DNA of 64,000 nt from Bradyrhizobium betae (GCF_008932115.1 NZ_CP044543.1:5772501-5836500); one strand, 5' to 3'. Shown: positions 1 through 9,010, numbered from the stretch's first letter. Notes: generated by a model not told the origin, from the letters alone. Translations and numbers: made by a program.

Positions 1-1
1 C

Positions 2-1204
2 GCGAAGGCGGGTCCGGACGGACGGGCCGCGCACGACTTCTCGCCCGAAGGCCTGGCAAGAGTCTCGGACTACATCCGGAACGAGGTCGCCGCCGGCACG
101 TTTCCGGGCGCGATTCTGCTGCTGCAGCAGCACGGCAAGCCGGTCTACTATCAGCAGTTCGGTGTCCGCGACGTCGCCACTGAGATTTCGATGAGCGCGG
201 ACACGATCTTCCGCCTTTATTCGATGTCGAAGCCGATCACGTCGGTCATGGCGATGATGCTGGTCGAGGAGGGCAGGCTTTCGCTCGACGATCCCGTCGC
301 GAAATACATTCCGGCCTTTGCCGGGATGAAGGTCGGGGTCGAGAAGAAGGCCGCGGACGGCAAGGCGCTGGTGCTGGAGCCGCTGGAGCGTCCGGTCACG
401 ATCAGGGATCTGCTGCGCCACACCGCGGGACTGCCTTACGGCTATCAAGGCGGCGGCGCGGTGCGCGAACTCTATGATGCGGCCAAGCTCTTCGACAGCG
501 ATCTCAGCAATGCCGATTTCGTGGCGAAGGTCGCCGCGCTGCCGCTGGTCGAGCAGCCCGGCACGGTGTGGGACTACGGCCATTCCACCGACGTGCTCGG
601 CCGCGTCGTCGAGGTGATCTCGGGAAAGACGCTGCTGCAGTTCGAGAAGGAGCGGCTGCTCGATCCGCTTCACATGACCGAGACGGCGTTCTTCGTTGCC
701 GATCCCGCCAAATTCCCGCGTATCGCCGAGCCGATGCCGGCCGACCGCAACATCAATCCGACCACGCAGCTTCGCGATATCAGGCGGCCGGTGGCATGGG
801 AATCGGGTGGCGCCGGCATGGTCGGCACGATCGGCGACTACGCCCGCTTCGCGCAGATGCTGCTGAACGGCGGCAGCTATGAGGGGCGGCGCTATCTCAA
901 GCCCGAGACCATCGCGCTGATGGCGTCGGACCACATCGGCCCCGAGACCAAAATCGCGCGCGACCAGAATTATTATCCGGGCGGGAGTTCCGGTTTCGGC
1001 CTCGGCTTTGCCGTCCGCACCTCGGTGCCATCAGGCACGTCGTGGCCGCTCGGTGAATATCGCTGGGACGGCGTCGGCGGCACCTTCTTCTTCATCGATC
1101 CCGAAGACGATGTGTTCGGGATCTTCATGGTGCAGACCCCGTCGCAGCGCGGCCGGATTCAACTGGCGTTGAAGACGCTGATCTATCAGGCGATGGGGCG
1201 CTGA
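2..1204 (+). CDS. Beta-lactamase/EstB-family serine hydrolase, 5' end cut off
   Basis: The reading frame is open from the first bases, so the true start lies outside the window; the ATG at 191 is internal because homologous sequence (FPGAILLLQQHGKPVY) precedes it. The class C beta-lactamase/penicillin-binding fold shows in the SMSK nucleophile motif (Ser-x-x-Lys, bases 221-232), a WDYGHSTDV segment where the Tyr motif is expected, and GVGGTFFFIDP near the C-terminus in place of the KTG box. Such EstB-like proteins hydrolyse esters or lactams; the substrate cannot be told from sequence. No signal peptide can be judged because the N-terminus is missing. Confidence 0.85.
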   Translation, partial: AKAGPDGRAAHDFSPEGLARVSDYIRNEVAAGTFPGAILLLQQHGKPVYYQQFGVRDVATEISMSADTIFRLYSMSKPITSVMAMMLVEEGRLSLDDPVAKYIPAFAGMKVGVEKKAADGKALVLEPLERPVTIRDLLRHTAGLPYGYQGGGAVRELYDAAKLFDSDLSNADFVAKVAALPLVEQPGTVWDYGHSTDVLGRVVEVISGKTLLQFEKERLLDPLHMTETAFFVADPAKFPRIAEPMPADRNINPTTQLRDIRRPVAWESGGAGMVGTIGDYARFAQMLLNGGSYEGRRYLKPETIALMASDHIGPETKIARDQNYYPGGSSGFGLGFAVRTSVPSGTSWPLGEYRWDGVGGTFFFIDPEDDVFGIFMVQTPSQRGRIQLALKTLIYQAMGR

Positions 1205-1210
1205 CGTTTC

Positions 1211-1245
1211 GTAGCCCGGATTTCGCTGCGCTCCATCCGGGCTAC
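1211..1245. repeat. Short palindromic intergenic repeat (GTAGCCCGGAT type)
   Basis: An 11-base arm GTAGCCCGGAT at 1211-1221 pairs with ATCCGGGCTAC at 1235-1245 around a 13-base loop. It lies between the convergent ends of the serine hydrolase and the threonine aldolase family gene. The same core is a widespread REP-like element in proteobacteria. It has no T-tract, so a terminator role is only possible. Confidence 0.6.
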
Positions 1246-1249
1246 GGGA

Positions 1250-2317
1250 TCATGCTCCGCGAACGATCTCGCGCACGTATCCGATCGTTTCCTCGACCTG
1301 GGCCGCATTGACGTCGAGATGGGTACAGGCGCGGATGCGGCCGTCCATCATCGCGAGCGTCACGCCGCGTTGGCGCAATGCCGCGACCATCTTGTCGCCG
1401 GCGACGCCGGCACCATCGGGCTTGAAGAACACGAGATTGGTCTCGGGCTCCTGCACCTCGATGCCTGCGATCTGCGACAGGCCGCGGGCGAGTGCGCGCG
1501 CATTGGCATGGTCGTCGGCGAGGCGGTCGACGTGATGGTCGAGCGCGTAGATGCAGGCGGCGGCGCAGATTCCGGCTTGCCGCATCGAGCCGCCAAGGCG
1601 CTGCTTCCACTGCCAGACCGCGTCGATGAAGGCGCGCGAGCCCGCGAGCACGCCGCCGATCGGGGCGCCGAGGCCCTTGGAGAAATCGATCCAGGCCGAA
1701 TCCCACCCCGCCGTCATGTCGCGCGGGGAGATGCCGCTGGCCACCGTGGCGTTGAGCAGGCGCGCGCCGTCCATGTGGGTGACGAGGCCGTTGGCCTTGG
1801 CGATCGCGACGATCTCGTCGAGCGCGGCCTTTTTCCAGATCGTGCCGCCGCCGATATTGGCGGTCTGCTCGACGCTGACGACGGTCTGCGGCGGCTGATA
1901 GCGCGTGCGCGGATGCAGCGCCTTGCGGAACGTCTCCGGCGTGAACTGGCCGTCGGCGCCCTTCAACTGCGTCACCTGAAAGCCGCCGATCGCGGCATGC
2001 GCACCGCCTTCGCGGGCGATGATGTGGGCGCTCTCATGCGCCAGGATCTCGTCGCCGGGGCGGCAATGCACCAGCGTCGCCGTGACGTTGCACATCGTGC
2101 CTGACGGCATGTAGACCGCGGCTTCCTTGCCGAGCAGCGCAGCGACGCGTTCGCACAGCGCATTCACGGTCGGATCGTCGCCGACCTGCTCGTCGCCGAC
2201 TTCGGCGCGCGCCATTGCCTCGCGCATCGCGGGTGTCGGCTTGGTCTGCGTGTCCGACAGCAGATTGATGCGCACCGGCGGCGCCTTGGGATCGATCGGG
2301 GGAGGGGTGTAGAGCAT
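1250..2317 (-). CDS. Threonine aldolase family PLP enzyme (LtaE/GLY1-like)
   Basis: A fold-type I PLP enzyme of the low-specificity threonine aldolase/beta-eliminating lyase family, which cleaves L-threonine or allo-threonine to glycine and acetaldehyde. Visible are the N-terminal SDTQTKPTPAM segment, HMDGARL (Asp about 183 contacts the PLP ring nitrogen) and FSKGLGAPIGG with the Schiff-base lysine at about residue 214. I chose the ATG at 2317 (355 aa) over one seven codons upstream because it overlaps by one base the stop of a small upstream ORF (TGATG), suggesting coupled translation. The length is normal for the family. Substrate preference is not readable. Confidence 0.85.
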   Translation of the reverse strand: MLYTPPPIDPKAPPVRINLLSDTQTKPTPAMREAMARAEVGDEQVGDDPTVNALCERVAALLGKEAAVYMPSGTMCNVTATLVHCRPGDEILAHESAHIIAREGGAHAAIGGFQVTQLKGADGQFTPETFRKALHPRTRYQPPQTVVSVEQTANIGGGTIWKKAALDEIVAIAKANGLVTHMDGARLLNATVASGISPRDMTAGWDSAWIDFSKGLGAPIGGVLAGSRAFIDAVWQWKQRLGGSMRQAGICAAACIYALDHHVDRLADDHANARALARGLSQIAGIEVQEPETNLVFFKPDGAGVAGDKMVAALRQRGVTLAMMDGRIRACTHLDVNAAQVEETIGYVREIVRGA

Positions 2318-2418
2318 CACAAACCGTGTTTCTTCCACATGGCGCGAACTTCATCGGCATTGGCCAATTCGCCGCGAGCGATTTCAGCTTCTGCCTTTTC
2401 CAGTTCGGCCTCTTCCAT
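2317..2418 (-). CDS. Small charged ORF resembling an antitoxin C-terminus
   Basis: A 33-residue ORF beginning MEEAELEKAEAEIARGE and ending MWKKHGL. Its stop overlaps the start of the following aldolase gene. The pattern AEIARGELAxxDEVRAMW resembles the C-terminal helix of CopG/RelB-type antitoxins, which often end in 'IARGE..' followed by 'EEV'. The frame stays open further upstream with no ATG, so this may be the tail of a decayed longer gene or use an unusual start. No toxin gene is next to it. Function unknown. Confidence 0.35.
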   Translation of the reverse strand: MEEAELEKAEAEIARGELANADEVRAMWKKHGL

Positions 2419-2550
2419 TGCTGTTAGCTGTAGGGGAGGCCGATCATCAACGTTGTCAAAGCCCTCGTCCGGAAGACGCGTGATGATCGAGCTCCATCGC
2501 TCGCGACTGTAGCACAGGAGGATCGTGATATGGAGTGGCGGCCCGAAACG

Positions 2551-2578
2551 AAAAAGGCCCCGGAGAACCGGGGCCTTT
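2551..2578 (-). terminator. Rho-independent terminator of rpsD
   Basis: An 11-base perfect stem (2553-2563 with 2568-2578, core GGCCCCGG/CCGGGGCC) closes a 4-base loop. On the minus strand it is followed by a T-rich tract (TTTTTCGTTT). It lies 23 bases beyond the rpsD stop. Confidence 0.85.
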
Positions 2579-2600
2579 GAATGTCGATCTGCCGAAACGA

Positions 2601-3218
2601 TCAGCGCGAATAGAATTCGACGACCAGATGGGGCTCCATCTGTACCGGGAACGGCACGTCGGAGAGCGCGGGGATGCGGATGTATTTCGCGGTCATCTTG
2701 CCGTGGTCGACTTCGAGATAGTCGGGGGTGTCACGCTCGGGGAGCTGGCTGGCTTCGAGGACGTGGGCGAGCTGCTTGGAGGCTTCCTTGACCTCGATCA
2801 CGTCGCCGACCTTGAGCTGGTAGCTCGAGATGTTGACCTTGCGGCCGTTCACCTTGATGTGGCCGTGGTTGATGAACTGGCGGGCGGCGAAGATCGTCGA
2901 GACGAACTTGGCGCGGTAGACGACCGCGTCGAGACGACGCTCGAGCAGGCCGATCAGGTTCTCGCCGGTGTCACCCTTGAGGCGGCTCGCCTCGACATAG
3001 ATGCCGTGGAACTGACGCTCGGAAATGTTGGCGTAGTAGCCCTTCAGCTTCTGCTTGGCGCGCAGCTGCACGCCGAAGTCGGAGAGCTTGCCCTTGCGGC
3101 GCTGGCCGTGCTGGCCGGGGCCGTATTCGCGGCGGTTCACGGGGCTCTTCGGGCGGCCCCAGATGTTCTGGCCCATACGGCGATCGAGTTTGTACTTCGC
3201 CTCACTGCGCTTAGTCAT
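2601..3218 (-). CDS. rpsD: 30S ribosomal protein S4
   Basis: S4 binds the 5' domain of 16S rRNA and nucleates 30S assembly. The protein starts [10 protein letters not shown], continues [13 protein letters not shown], and carries the S4 RNA-binding domain from about residue 95 ([28 protein letters not shown]), ending [11 protein letters not shown]. Length 205 aa is standard for alphaproteobacteria. The frame opens 28 codons further upstream, but that extension has no similarity to S4, while the ATG at 3218 has a GAGGA ribosome binding site. It is a single-gene unit with its own terminator, as is usual in Rhizobiales. Confidence 0.97.
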   Translation of the reverse strand: MTKRSEAKYKLDRRMGQNIWGRPKSPVNRREYGPGQHGQRRKGKLSDFGVQLRAKQKLKGYYANISERQFHGIYVEASRLKGDTGENLIGLLERRLDAVVYRAKFVSTIFAARQFINHGHIKVNGRKVNISSYQLKVGDVIEVKEASKQLAHVLEASQLPERDTPDYLEVDHGKMTAKYIRIPALSDVPFPVQMEPHLVVEFYSR

Positions 3219-3410
3219 CGCGTCCTCTTCAGGTACATGGTTTGAGGAAACGCGCCCTCCTGTGTGACGGGCTAGCCCGGCACTGACAGGTCCGATCCCC
3301 AAAGCATAGGAGGCAGGACCACGGGTCGCGAAACGCTTCGCGGGCCGAAATCGGCCCGCGAGCAGGCGGCTTTTAGGTGAGTTTGGGGTTCGCTGTCAAT
3401 TCATTGCGGT

Positions 3411-3533
3411 GTCATTCCGGGGCGGTGCGAAGCGCCGAACCCGGAATCTCGAGATCCCGGGTTCGGTGCTATCGCACCGCCCCAGGAATCTCGAGATCCC
3501 GGGTTCGGTGCTATCGCACCGCCCCAGGATGAC
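3411..3533. repeat. Palindromic element (GTCATTCCGGGGC family) with internal 42-bp tandem duplication
   Basis: This fills most of the 325-base gap between rpsD and the acyltransferase. The left end is GTCATTCCGGGGCGG and the right end CCGCCCCAGGATGAC, an inverted repeat with one mismatch. Inside, a 42-base unit starting GGAATCTCGAGATCCCGG occurs twice in exact tandem (3443-3484 and 3485-3526). Relatives without the duplication occur at 48876, 54240 and 58832. No gene is visible in the gap. Confidence 0.8.
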
Positions 3534-3543
3534 CGCTCTGCGG

Positions 3544-4311
3544 TCAGGTCCCAACCGCCCGAATCGGCTTCGACCCGGCCGCCCGCAATTCGGCAGCGAT
3601 TTCAGTGTTCAGGACCTGTTCCAGCCGGGTCAGGACCCGGGCGATCGGGGCGGCGTCGGTGACCCGGTGGTCCCAGCGGATCACGACATGGATGGTCTGG
3701 TCGCCCTCGACCACCCCATAGCTGACGATGAACGGGCCGGGTGTGATCGGGTGGAGCTCGCCGCCGCCATAGGCGGCCACCGAGCTGACCGCGAAGCTGC
3801 CGAACCAGTTGCCGCGCTGCCGGCCGAAATTCAGCCCCACGGTCCAGGACAGGCGCCGCAGCGGCAGCGGCAGGCGGGTCGCCCGCATGATCTTGCGGAA
3901 CATGGGCACGTCGTCGAGCGGCGCCGTCTTGGCGCGCCGGATCTCGGCATCGATTGCGGCCAGCGTCATGACCTCAGGGGCGGCGATTCGCTGCGGCAGC
4001 ACGCATTCCTCGCCGTCCTCGACCCGGGCGACGGCGACCAGGGCCACGCTCTTCGGCAGCTCGTAGAGCATCGGCCAGGGCCATTTGGCGTAGACCGTGC
4101 GCAGGATCGGCTCGTCCCTGGCGACCAAGGCAAAGGCCTTGACGAACATCGCGGCCCAGCCGGCCGGGGCCATCGCGGCGGCGCGGGCCTCCAGCAGGGG
4201 GCGGATATTGAGCGATCGGGACAGCGAGACGAATGGCACGCCCATCGAGGCGCGCATGAGGTCGACAATCAGGCGGCGCGGCAGCGAAATGTTCTTGGGT
4301 TTCCCGCGCAT
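3544..4311 (-). CDS. 2-oxoacid dehydrogenase acyltransferase-like protein, catalytic domain only
   Basis: The C-terminal part (FIVSYGVVEGDQTIHVV, then IRWDHRVTDAAPIARVL) matches the catalytic domain of E2 acyltransferases and chloramphenicol acetyltransferase, where the signature is DHRxxDG. The catalytic His and Arg are present, but the Asp-Gly is followed differently (TDAAP instead of VDGA). There is no lipoyl domain and no E1-binding linker, and no E1 or E3 gene is nearby, so it is not a normal E2 subunit. At 255 aa it is a stand-alone acyltransferase-like protein; acyl donor and acceptor are unknown. Confidence 0.65.
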   Translation of the reverse strand: MRGKPKNISLPRRLIVDLMRASMGVPFVSLSRSLNIRPLLEARAAAMAPAGWAAMFVKAFALVARDEPILRTVYAKWPWPMLYELPKSVALVAVARVEDGEECVLPQRIAAPEVMTLAAIDAEIRRAKTAPLDDVPMFRKIMRATRLPLPLRRLSWTVGLNFGRQRGNWFGSFAVSSVAAYGGGELHPITPGPFIVSYGVVEGDQTIHVVIRWDHRVTDAAPIARVLTRLEQVLNTEIAAELRAAGSKPIRAVGT

Positions 4312-4419
4312 CGTTCTTCTGGTTCCCGCGGATCAAAATATAGGCAGCGAGGGGCTTCCCGCTCGCCGCCTGCTCTAGCACGAACTAACCCGGTTGCGCC
4401 CAGTCGGTTCTCCGTACCG

Positions 4420-4803
4420 TCACGGCGCCGGCGAGGCCAGCGGCTTGGTCTTGTCGACGACGTAAACCCCTAGCACTTTCATAGCCTTATCACCGTGGGC
4501 CTTGGCGTCATGCACGACGCCTGCCGGGATCTGGTAGGAATCGCCGGGTTTCAGGGTTTTTTCGGGCTGGCCGTCGATCAGGAGATTGAGCTCGCCTTCG
4601 AGCACGTAGCCGGTCTCGATGCCCGGATGGGTATGGCGTCCGGCCGCGCCGCCCGCCGGGACTTCCGCGATGGCGGTAATGGTGTTGTAGCCGTCCGGAA
4701 ATTCGACCTTCTGCAGCGGGGTACGCTTGATGCCGGGCTGCTGGGCGAAGGCGGCAACGGCAAGGCCGGTGAAGGCAAGAGCGAGCAAAGTCTTTTTGAG
4801 CAT
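4420..4803 (-). CDS. Secreted single-domain cupin protein
   Basis: 127 aa with a signal peptide (MLKKTLLALAFTGLAVAAFA, cleavage near AFA-QQ) followed by one cupin barrel. Metal-binding motif 1 appears as HTHPGIETGYVLEGE and motif 2 as PGDSYQIPAGVVHDAK, so His-His-Glu and His ligands are present. It is therefore a periplasmic metal-binding cupin; the substrate is unknown. A strong ribosome binding site (GGGAGGAAACA) precedes the ATG. Confidence 0.85.
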   Translation of the reverse strand: MLKKTLLALAFTGLAVAAFAQQPGIKRTPLQKVEFPDGYNTITAIAEVPAGGAAGRHTHPGIETGYVLEGELNLLIDGQPEKTLKPGDSYQIPAGVVHDAKAHGDKAMKVLGVYVVDKTKPLASPAP

Positions 4804-4862
4804 TGTTTCCTCCCTGAACGGCCGACCCTAGCAGCGCCGCCGTTCCGGGCAAGAGCCGCCGC

Positions 4863-5636
4863 TCAGCGCCTGATCCCCTCGAACGCCGCCATGATGCCGC
4901 GCTGGAACAGCGACCAGTCGAAGCCGAGCGCGATGGCACGATAGCCGCGATCGACCAGGGCGTTGGCTTGGTCGGCGGTGCGGGCGACGCCGCCGATCGG
5001 CACACCGCTTCTGAGGATGCCGGCTTCGGCGCGCGCGACCAGCTCCAGCAATTCCGGATCGTCCATCTGTCCGCGCTTGTTGATGGAGGTGGCGAGATCG
5101 CCGGGGCCGATCACCGCAACGTCGATGCCGGGCGTGGCCATGATCTCGTCGATGCGATTGACGGCCTCGACATGCTCGATCGTGATCATGCAGATCATCT
5201 CGTCGTCGGCGCTGGCCATGTAGTCCGGCATCGACTGGCCCCACCGGAACGGTGCGTGGAAGGGACCCCAGAGCCGGTCGCCGCGCGGCGGATAGCGCAC
5301 GCTGCGCACCGCCTTCTCGGCGTCGGCGCGATTGGTGATCATCGGGAAGTTGACGCCGAAGGCGCCGATGTCCATCGGCGCTTTCGCAAGCCACGGCTCG
5401 TTCGCTGCAATCCGCACCAGGGGCGTGCATGGCGTGCCCGTGGTGGCGGCGATCATCGCATGCGCTTCGGTCAGCCCGATCGGCCCGTGCTCGAGGTCGA
5501 CGATGATCCAGTCGAGCGAACGCGCCATGATCTGGACCAACTGGACGCTCGGGATGGTCGCGATCGCGCCGAAGGCGGGGCGGCCCTCGCTCCACAATTG
5601 GCGGAGGCGATTGAGCGGCGGAGTCGGGACCGACAT
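4863..5636 (-). CDS. HpcH/HpaI-type aldolase
   Basis: A class II, divalent-metal-dependent pyruvate aldolase of the HpcH/HpaI (GarL) family, which cleaves 4-hydroxy-2-oxoacids or 2-keto-3-deoxy-sugar acids. Visible are DWIIVDLEHGPI near the N-terminus, the glycine/arginine region around YPPRGDRLWGP, MITIEHVEAVN (metal-binding Glu) and VAVIGPGDLATS (metal-binding Asp). Length 257 aa is typical. It stands alone between a cupin and murI, so the pathway is undefined. Confidence 0.85.
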   Translation of the reverse strand: MSVPTPPLNRLRQLWSEGRPAFGAIATIPSVQLVQIMARSLDWIIVDLEHGPIGLTEAHAMIAATTGTPCTPLVRIAANEPWLAKAPMDIGAFGVNFPMITNRADAEKAVRSVRYPPRGDRLWGPFHAPFRWGQSMPDYMASADDEMICMITIEHVEAVNRIDEIMATPGIDVAVIGPGDLATSINKRGQMDDPELLELVARAEAGILRSGVPIGGVARTADQANALVDRGYRAIALGFDWSLFQRGIMAAFEGIRR

Positions 5637-5709
5637 GGAACGAACCTTGGGATGACCTGCGGAAAGATGACGACGGCGAAGCCTAGCAGCGCGCCGTGGC
5701 CGCGAAAAG

Positions 5710-6507
5710 TCAGGCCAGCGCGCGGCCGCCGAAGAACTGCGTCAGCGTGGCGCTGAGGCCATGCGCGCGGTTCGAGGTGAAGATCATCTCGGCGCCCGAC
5801 TGGGCCTTGCCGCCGGCGTGCGGGCCGAGCAGGTCCGAGACGCGGCGGGCGATGGCCGGCGCCGGGTCGATCCACGCGACCGGCCAGGGCGCGAGCCGCT
5901 TCAGCCGGTCGAGCAGCAGCGGATAATGCGTGCAGGCGAGAACCACCGTGTCGGTGTGTGCACTGGAATCCGCGGGATCGCCGACGAAGCACGGGGCGAG
6001 CTCGGCGAGGATGTCGCCGTCGCTGATCGGATGGCCGCCGAGTTCGCGTTCGGCGAGCGAGGCGAGTTCGGGCGAGCCCACCAGCGTCACCTCGCAGCCC
6101 TGCGCGAAATCGCGGATCAGCGCCTTGGTATATTCGCGCTTCACCGTGCCCTTGGTGCCGAGCACGGAGACGCGGCGGGTCTTCGATTGCGCGCAGGCCG
6201 GCTTGATCGCCGGCACCGTACCGACGAAGGGCAGGGAATAAGCGGCGCGCAGGTGCGATAGGACCAGGGTGGACGCCGTGTTGCAGGCGATGACAGCGAG
6301 GTCAGGATCATGCGTGCCGATCAGTTCTCCCATCAGCGGCACGACGCGGGCGATGATCTCGTCCTCGCTGTGGTGGCCGTAGGGGAAGAAGGCGTCGTCG
6401 GCGACGTAGACGTAATGCGCGTCCGGGCGCGCAGCCACGACCTCACGCAGCACCGTGAGTCCGCCAAGGCCGGAATCGAACACCAGGATCGTCGGGGAAT
6501 TGGTCAC
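5710..6507 (-). CDS. murI: Glutamate racemase
   Basis: Interconverts L- and D-glutamate to supply peptidoglycan synthesis, in the cytoplasm, without cofactor. The Asp/Glu racemase signatures are clear: FDSGLGGLTVL at residues 10-20, the first catalytic cysteine in IACNTAS (Cys75) and the second in LACTHYPL (Cys192). Length 265 aa is normal. The start is a GTG. It is the last gene on the minus strand before divergent cytochrome b561. Confidence 0.95.
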   Translation of the reverse strand: MTNSPTILVFDSGLGGLTVLREVVAARPDAHYVYVADDAFFPYGHHSEDEIIARVVPLMGELIGTHDPDLAVIACNTASTLVLSHLRAAYSLPFVGTVPAIKPACAQSKTRRVSVLGTKGTVKREYTKALIRDFAQGCEVTLVGSPELASLAERELGGHPISDGDILAELAPCFVGDPADSSAHTDTVVLACTHYPLLLDRLKRLAPWPVAWIDPAPAIARRVSDLLGPHAGGKAQSGAEMIFTSNRAHGLSATLTQFFGGRALA

Positions 6508-6671
6508 GTCGCTACCTTAAGGGCGTCATGGTTACCATTCGGTTTTTGGGGCGGATTTGCGGCGGGACCGATTTGGAACGATTCAATTTCGCGATTGCCG
6601 CATGTTCCCGCTATCAGCAGCCATGCTGCGGTGCGGACAGGGACAGGCCCGCAAAACTCCGGAGAGCCGAC

Positions 6672-7223
6672 ATGATCAGAAACACCAGCAACGGCTGGGG
6701 CAGCCTCGCCCGATGGCTGCACTGGATTTTGGCGTTGGCCATCATCGGCATGATCGGCTTCGGCTGGTGGATGAACCACATCCCGGCGCGGGCCGACAAG
6801 TTCTTCTACCGCTCGATCCATGCCGACATCGGCTACGCGATCCTGCTGCTGACCGTGCTGCGCCTGGTCTGGCGCGCCGTCAATCCGACGCCCGCCCTGC
6901 CGGCCGAGACCTCGCGCTGGCAGAAGATCGCAGCCCATGTCAGCCATGGTGCGCTCTATCTCGTGGTCATCCTGGTTGCGATGCTGGGCTGGGCGCATTC
7001 CGGCGCCCGCTCGCCCAACTATTCGGATTTTTTCGGGCTGTTTCACGTGCCGCAATTCACCTCTCCCGACCGTGCCGCGGCGGACGCCTATGAGGACCGC
7101 CACATCTTTTCTGCGTATGTGCTGCTCGCCCTGATCGCGGTTCACGTGATCGCCGCCCTCTGGCACCACTTCATCCGCCGCGATCGCGTCGTGGCGCGGA
7201 TGGTGACGGACGAGGCGATGTAG
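6672..7223 (+). CDS. Cytochrome b561 family membrane protein
   Basis: A di-haem b-type cytochrome with about four membrane helices (starting WLHWILALAIIGMIGFG) that moves electrons between quinone and a periplasmic or membrane partner. Candidate haem ligands are the histidines in ARWLHW, RSIHADIGY, HVSHGALY and AVHVIAALWHH. I chose the ATG at 6672 (183 aa; MIRNTSNGWG) because it has a GGAGAG site and begins where b561 similarity begins; an upstream extension adds 48 unrelated residues. Confidence 0.88.
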   Translation: MIRNTSNGWGSLARWLHWILALAIIGMIGFGWWMNHIPARADKFFYRSIHADIGYAILLLTVLRLVWRAVNPTPALPAETSRWQKIAAHVSHGALYLVVILVAMLGWAHSGARSPNYSDFFGLFHVPQFTSPDRAAADAYEDRHIFSAYVLLALIAVHVIAALWHHFIRRDRVVARMVTDEAM

Positions 7224-7293
7224 AGACGGTCTTCATGACGGAGTATGATGCGGCATCACGACTGATCCAGCTGACGGATCGCAGGAGACGCCC

Positions 7294-7935
7294 ATGCTCA
7301 CCGTTCACCATCTCGGCAAGTCGCAATCCGAGCGCATCGTCTGGCTCTGTGAGGAGCTCGGAATCCCCTATGAGCTGAAGCGCTACACGCGCGATCCCGT
7401 CACCATGCTGGCGCCGGCCGAGTACAAGGCGTTGCATCCGATCGGGGCGGCGCCCGTGATCACGGATGGCGATCTTCTGCTCGCCGAATCCGGCGCCATC
7501 GTCGATTACATCATGGCCAAATACGGCAACGGCCGGCTCGTGCTCGGCCCGAACCATCCTGATTTCGCGCAGTTCCTGTACTGGTTTCACTTCGCCAACG
7601 GCACGCTGCAGGCCGGCATGGGCCGGTTGATGATCCTGAACCGGCTGAAGCTTGCGCACGACAATCCGATGCTGGTCGCGACCAGGGGGCGCGTGGACCG
7701 GGCCTTCGATCTGGTCGACGCGCGCGTTCGTGAGGCCGAATATCTCGCCGGCGACACCTTCACCACCGCCGACATCATGATGGCCTTCTCGCTCACCACG
7801 ATGCGCTACTTCCAGCCCTACGACCTGTCGCGCTGCCCGAACGTGGTGAAATATCTCGGCCGGATCGGCGCGCGGGCGGCCTACCGGCGTGCGATGGAAA
7901 AGGGCGATCCCGGCATGGCGCTGCTGCTGAGCTGA
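7294..7935 (+). CDS. Glutathione S-transferase family protein
   Basis: 213 aa with an N-terminal thioredoxin-fold domain (LTVHHLGKSQSERIVWLCEE; the cis-Pro and Glu-Ser pair appear in GAAPVITDGDLLLAESGAI) and an all-helical C-terminal domain with the FTTADIMMAF capping motif. It probably conjugates or reduces small electrophiles with glutathione. A serine rather than a cysteine or tyrosine sits at the N-terminal active site. The substrate is unknown. Confidence 0.9.
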   Translation: MLTVHHLGKSQSERIVWLCEELGIPYELKRYTRDPVTMLAPAEYKALHPIGAAPVITDGDLLLAESGAIVDYIMAKYGNGRLVLGPNHPDFAQFLYWFHFANGTLQAGMGRLMILNRLKLAHDNPMLVATRGRVDRAFDLVDARVREAEYLAGDTFTTADIMMAFSLTTMRYFQPYDLSRCPNVVKYLGRIGARAAYRRAMEKGDPGMALLLS

Positions 7936-7948
7936 GCGGCCGCCCGGC

Positions 7949-8755
7949 CTACGCGGTCCTGTTCGTGGTGGCGGTCCGCTCCGTCGCGAGCTGCTTCTGC
8001 AAGCGATCGATGTTCTGCAGCAGTCGCTGGCTGGTCAGCACCAGGAAATAATAGCCGAACTGCGGATCCTGGAAGTAGATTTCGAGCAGGCGGTCATAGG
8101 TGATCGTCAGCACCTGGCCGTCCTCGATGCATTCGATCGTGCCGGTGCGCCGGTTGTCGGGCGTCAGGAAGCCGAGCTCTCCCATCAGTGCGCCGGGCCC
8201 GATCTCGACGTTGATCTCCTTGACCAGGAACTTGCCGGTGACCGTGAGGAGCATCTCCTTGGCCGAATCGCCCAGCCTGAAAAGGGTGTCGCCGCGGCGA
8301 TATTTGCGCTCGGTCATGAACGGCTTGAGCCATTCGATCGACATGTCGCCTTCGGCGGCATGTCGCGCTTTCTTGACCAGCTTGAGCATCTGCCGCAGGC
8401 GCACGGCGTTGATCGGAAGCAGCAGCAGATACAGCACGAACGTCGAGACATTGGCGGAGAGGGCACCGAAAATGGCGAAGAAGGCGCAGCCGATCATGTT
8501 GGCGACGCGCAGCGGCACCATCGTCCTCATCAGCAGGGTTGCGACGAAGAAGCCGGCGCCGACCGTAGCGAATAGATTGGCCAGCGTGATGTTGTGGACG
8601 AAGATCTCCAGCATCCGATTGAAGATCGCGTCGTAGGTGACGTTATTGGGATCGAGGCCCATCTGGACCAGGATCTTCGCGATCCTGAGGTTATCCGTCG
8701 CCGCGTCGAGAATGCGGTCGAGGATCGACGAAATGTCTGCGCTGCCGGACGGCAT
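7949..8755 (-). CDS. Membrane protein with C-terminal cyclic-nucleotide-binding domain
   Basis: The N-terminal half contains two hydrophobic segments (LANLFATVGAGFFVATLLM and MIGCAFFAIFGALSANVSTF). From about residue 150 there is a CNMP/CRP-like beta-roll: YRRGDTLFRLGDSAKEML, then IGPGALMGELGFLTPDNRRT, the phosphate-binding cassette region, with the Arg-Thr pair that contacts the cyclic nucleotide. No helix-turn-helix follows, so it is not a CRP-type regulator. I use the ATG at 8755 (268 aa); an upstream extension of 64 residues lacks features. Likely a membrane cyclic-nucleotide sensor of unknown output. Confidence 0.8.
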   Translation of the reverse strand: MPSGSADISSILDRILDAATDNLRIAKILVQMGLDPNNVTYDAIFNRMLEIFVHNITLANLFATVGAGFFVATLLMRTMVPLRVANMIGCAFFAIFGALSANVSTFVLYLLLLPINAVRLRQMLKLVKKARHAAEGDMSIEWLKPFMTERKYRRGDTLFRLGDSAKEMLLTVTGKFLVKEINVEIGPGALMGELGFLTPDNRRTGTIECIEDGQVLTITYDRLLEIYFQDPQFGYYFLVLTSQRLLQNIDRLQKQLATERTATTNRTA

Positions 8756-9010
8756 GGTACTAACCCCGCGTAAGGCCTTCAGTCCTGGTCGGTATCGTAT
8801 AGCCGAAATCGAATGACGACCGCTTGAATGGAGCCTTCGGCCGTCATGCCGCAAGAGGCAAATTTTAGCCTGACTTGTGATTTCGGCAATTGCCCGTTGG
8901 TTGTGCGTATGGCCCTGGTGCGCCCGTGATTCGGGGGACGGCGGCACGGGCGTCGGCGGCGCGGATGGACCTGGGCACCCGACGGGGCGGCGGCGTGGGG
9001 GAGCTTCGCC

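Noticed and set aside
3219..3302. N-terminal extension of rpsD by 28 codons
   Set aside because: No similarity to S4; the internal ATG has a good ribosome binding site and gives the standard 205-aa length.
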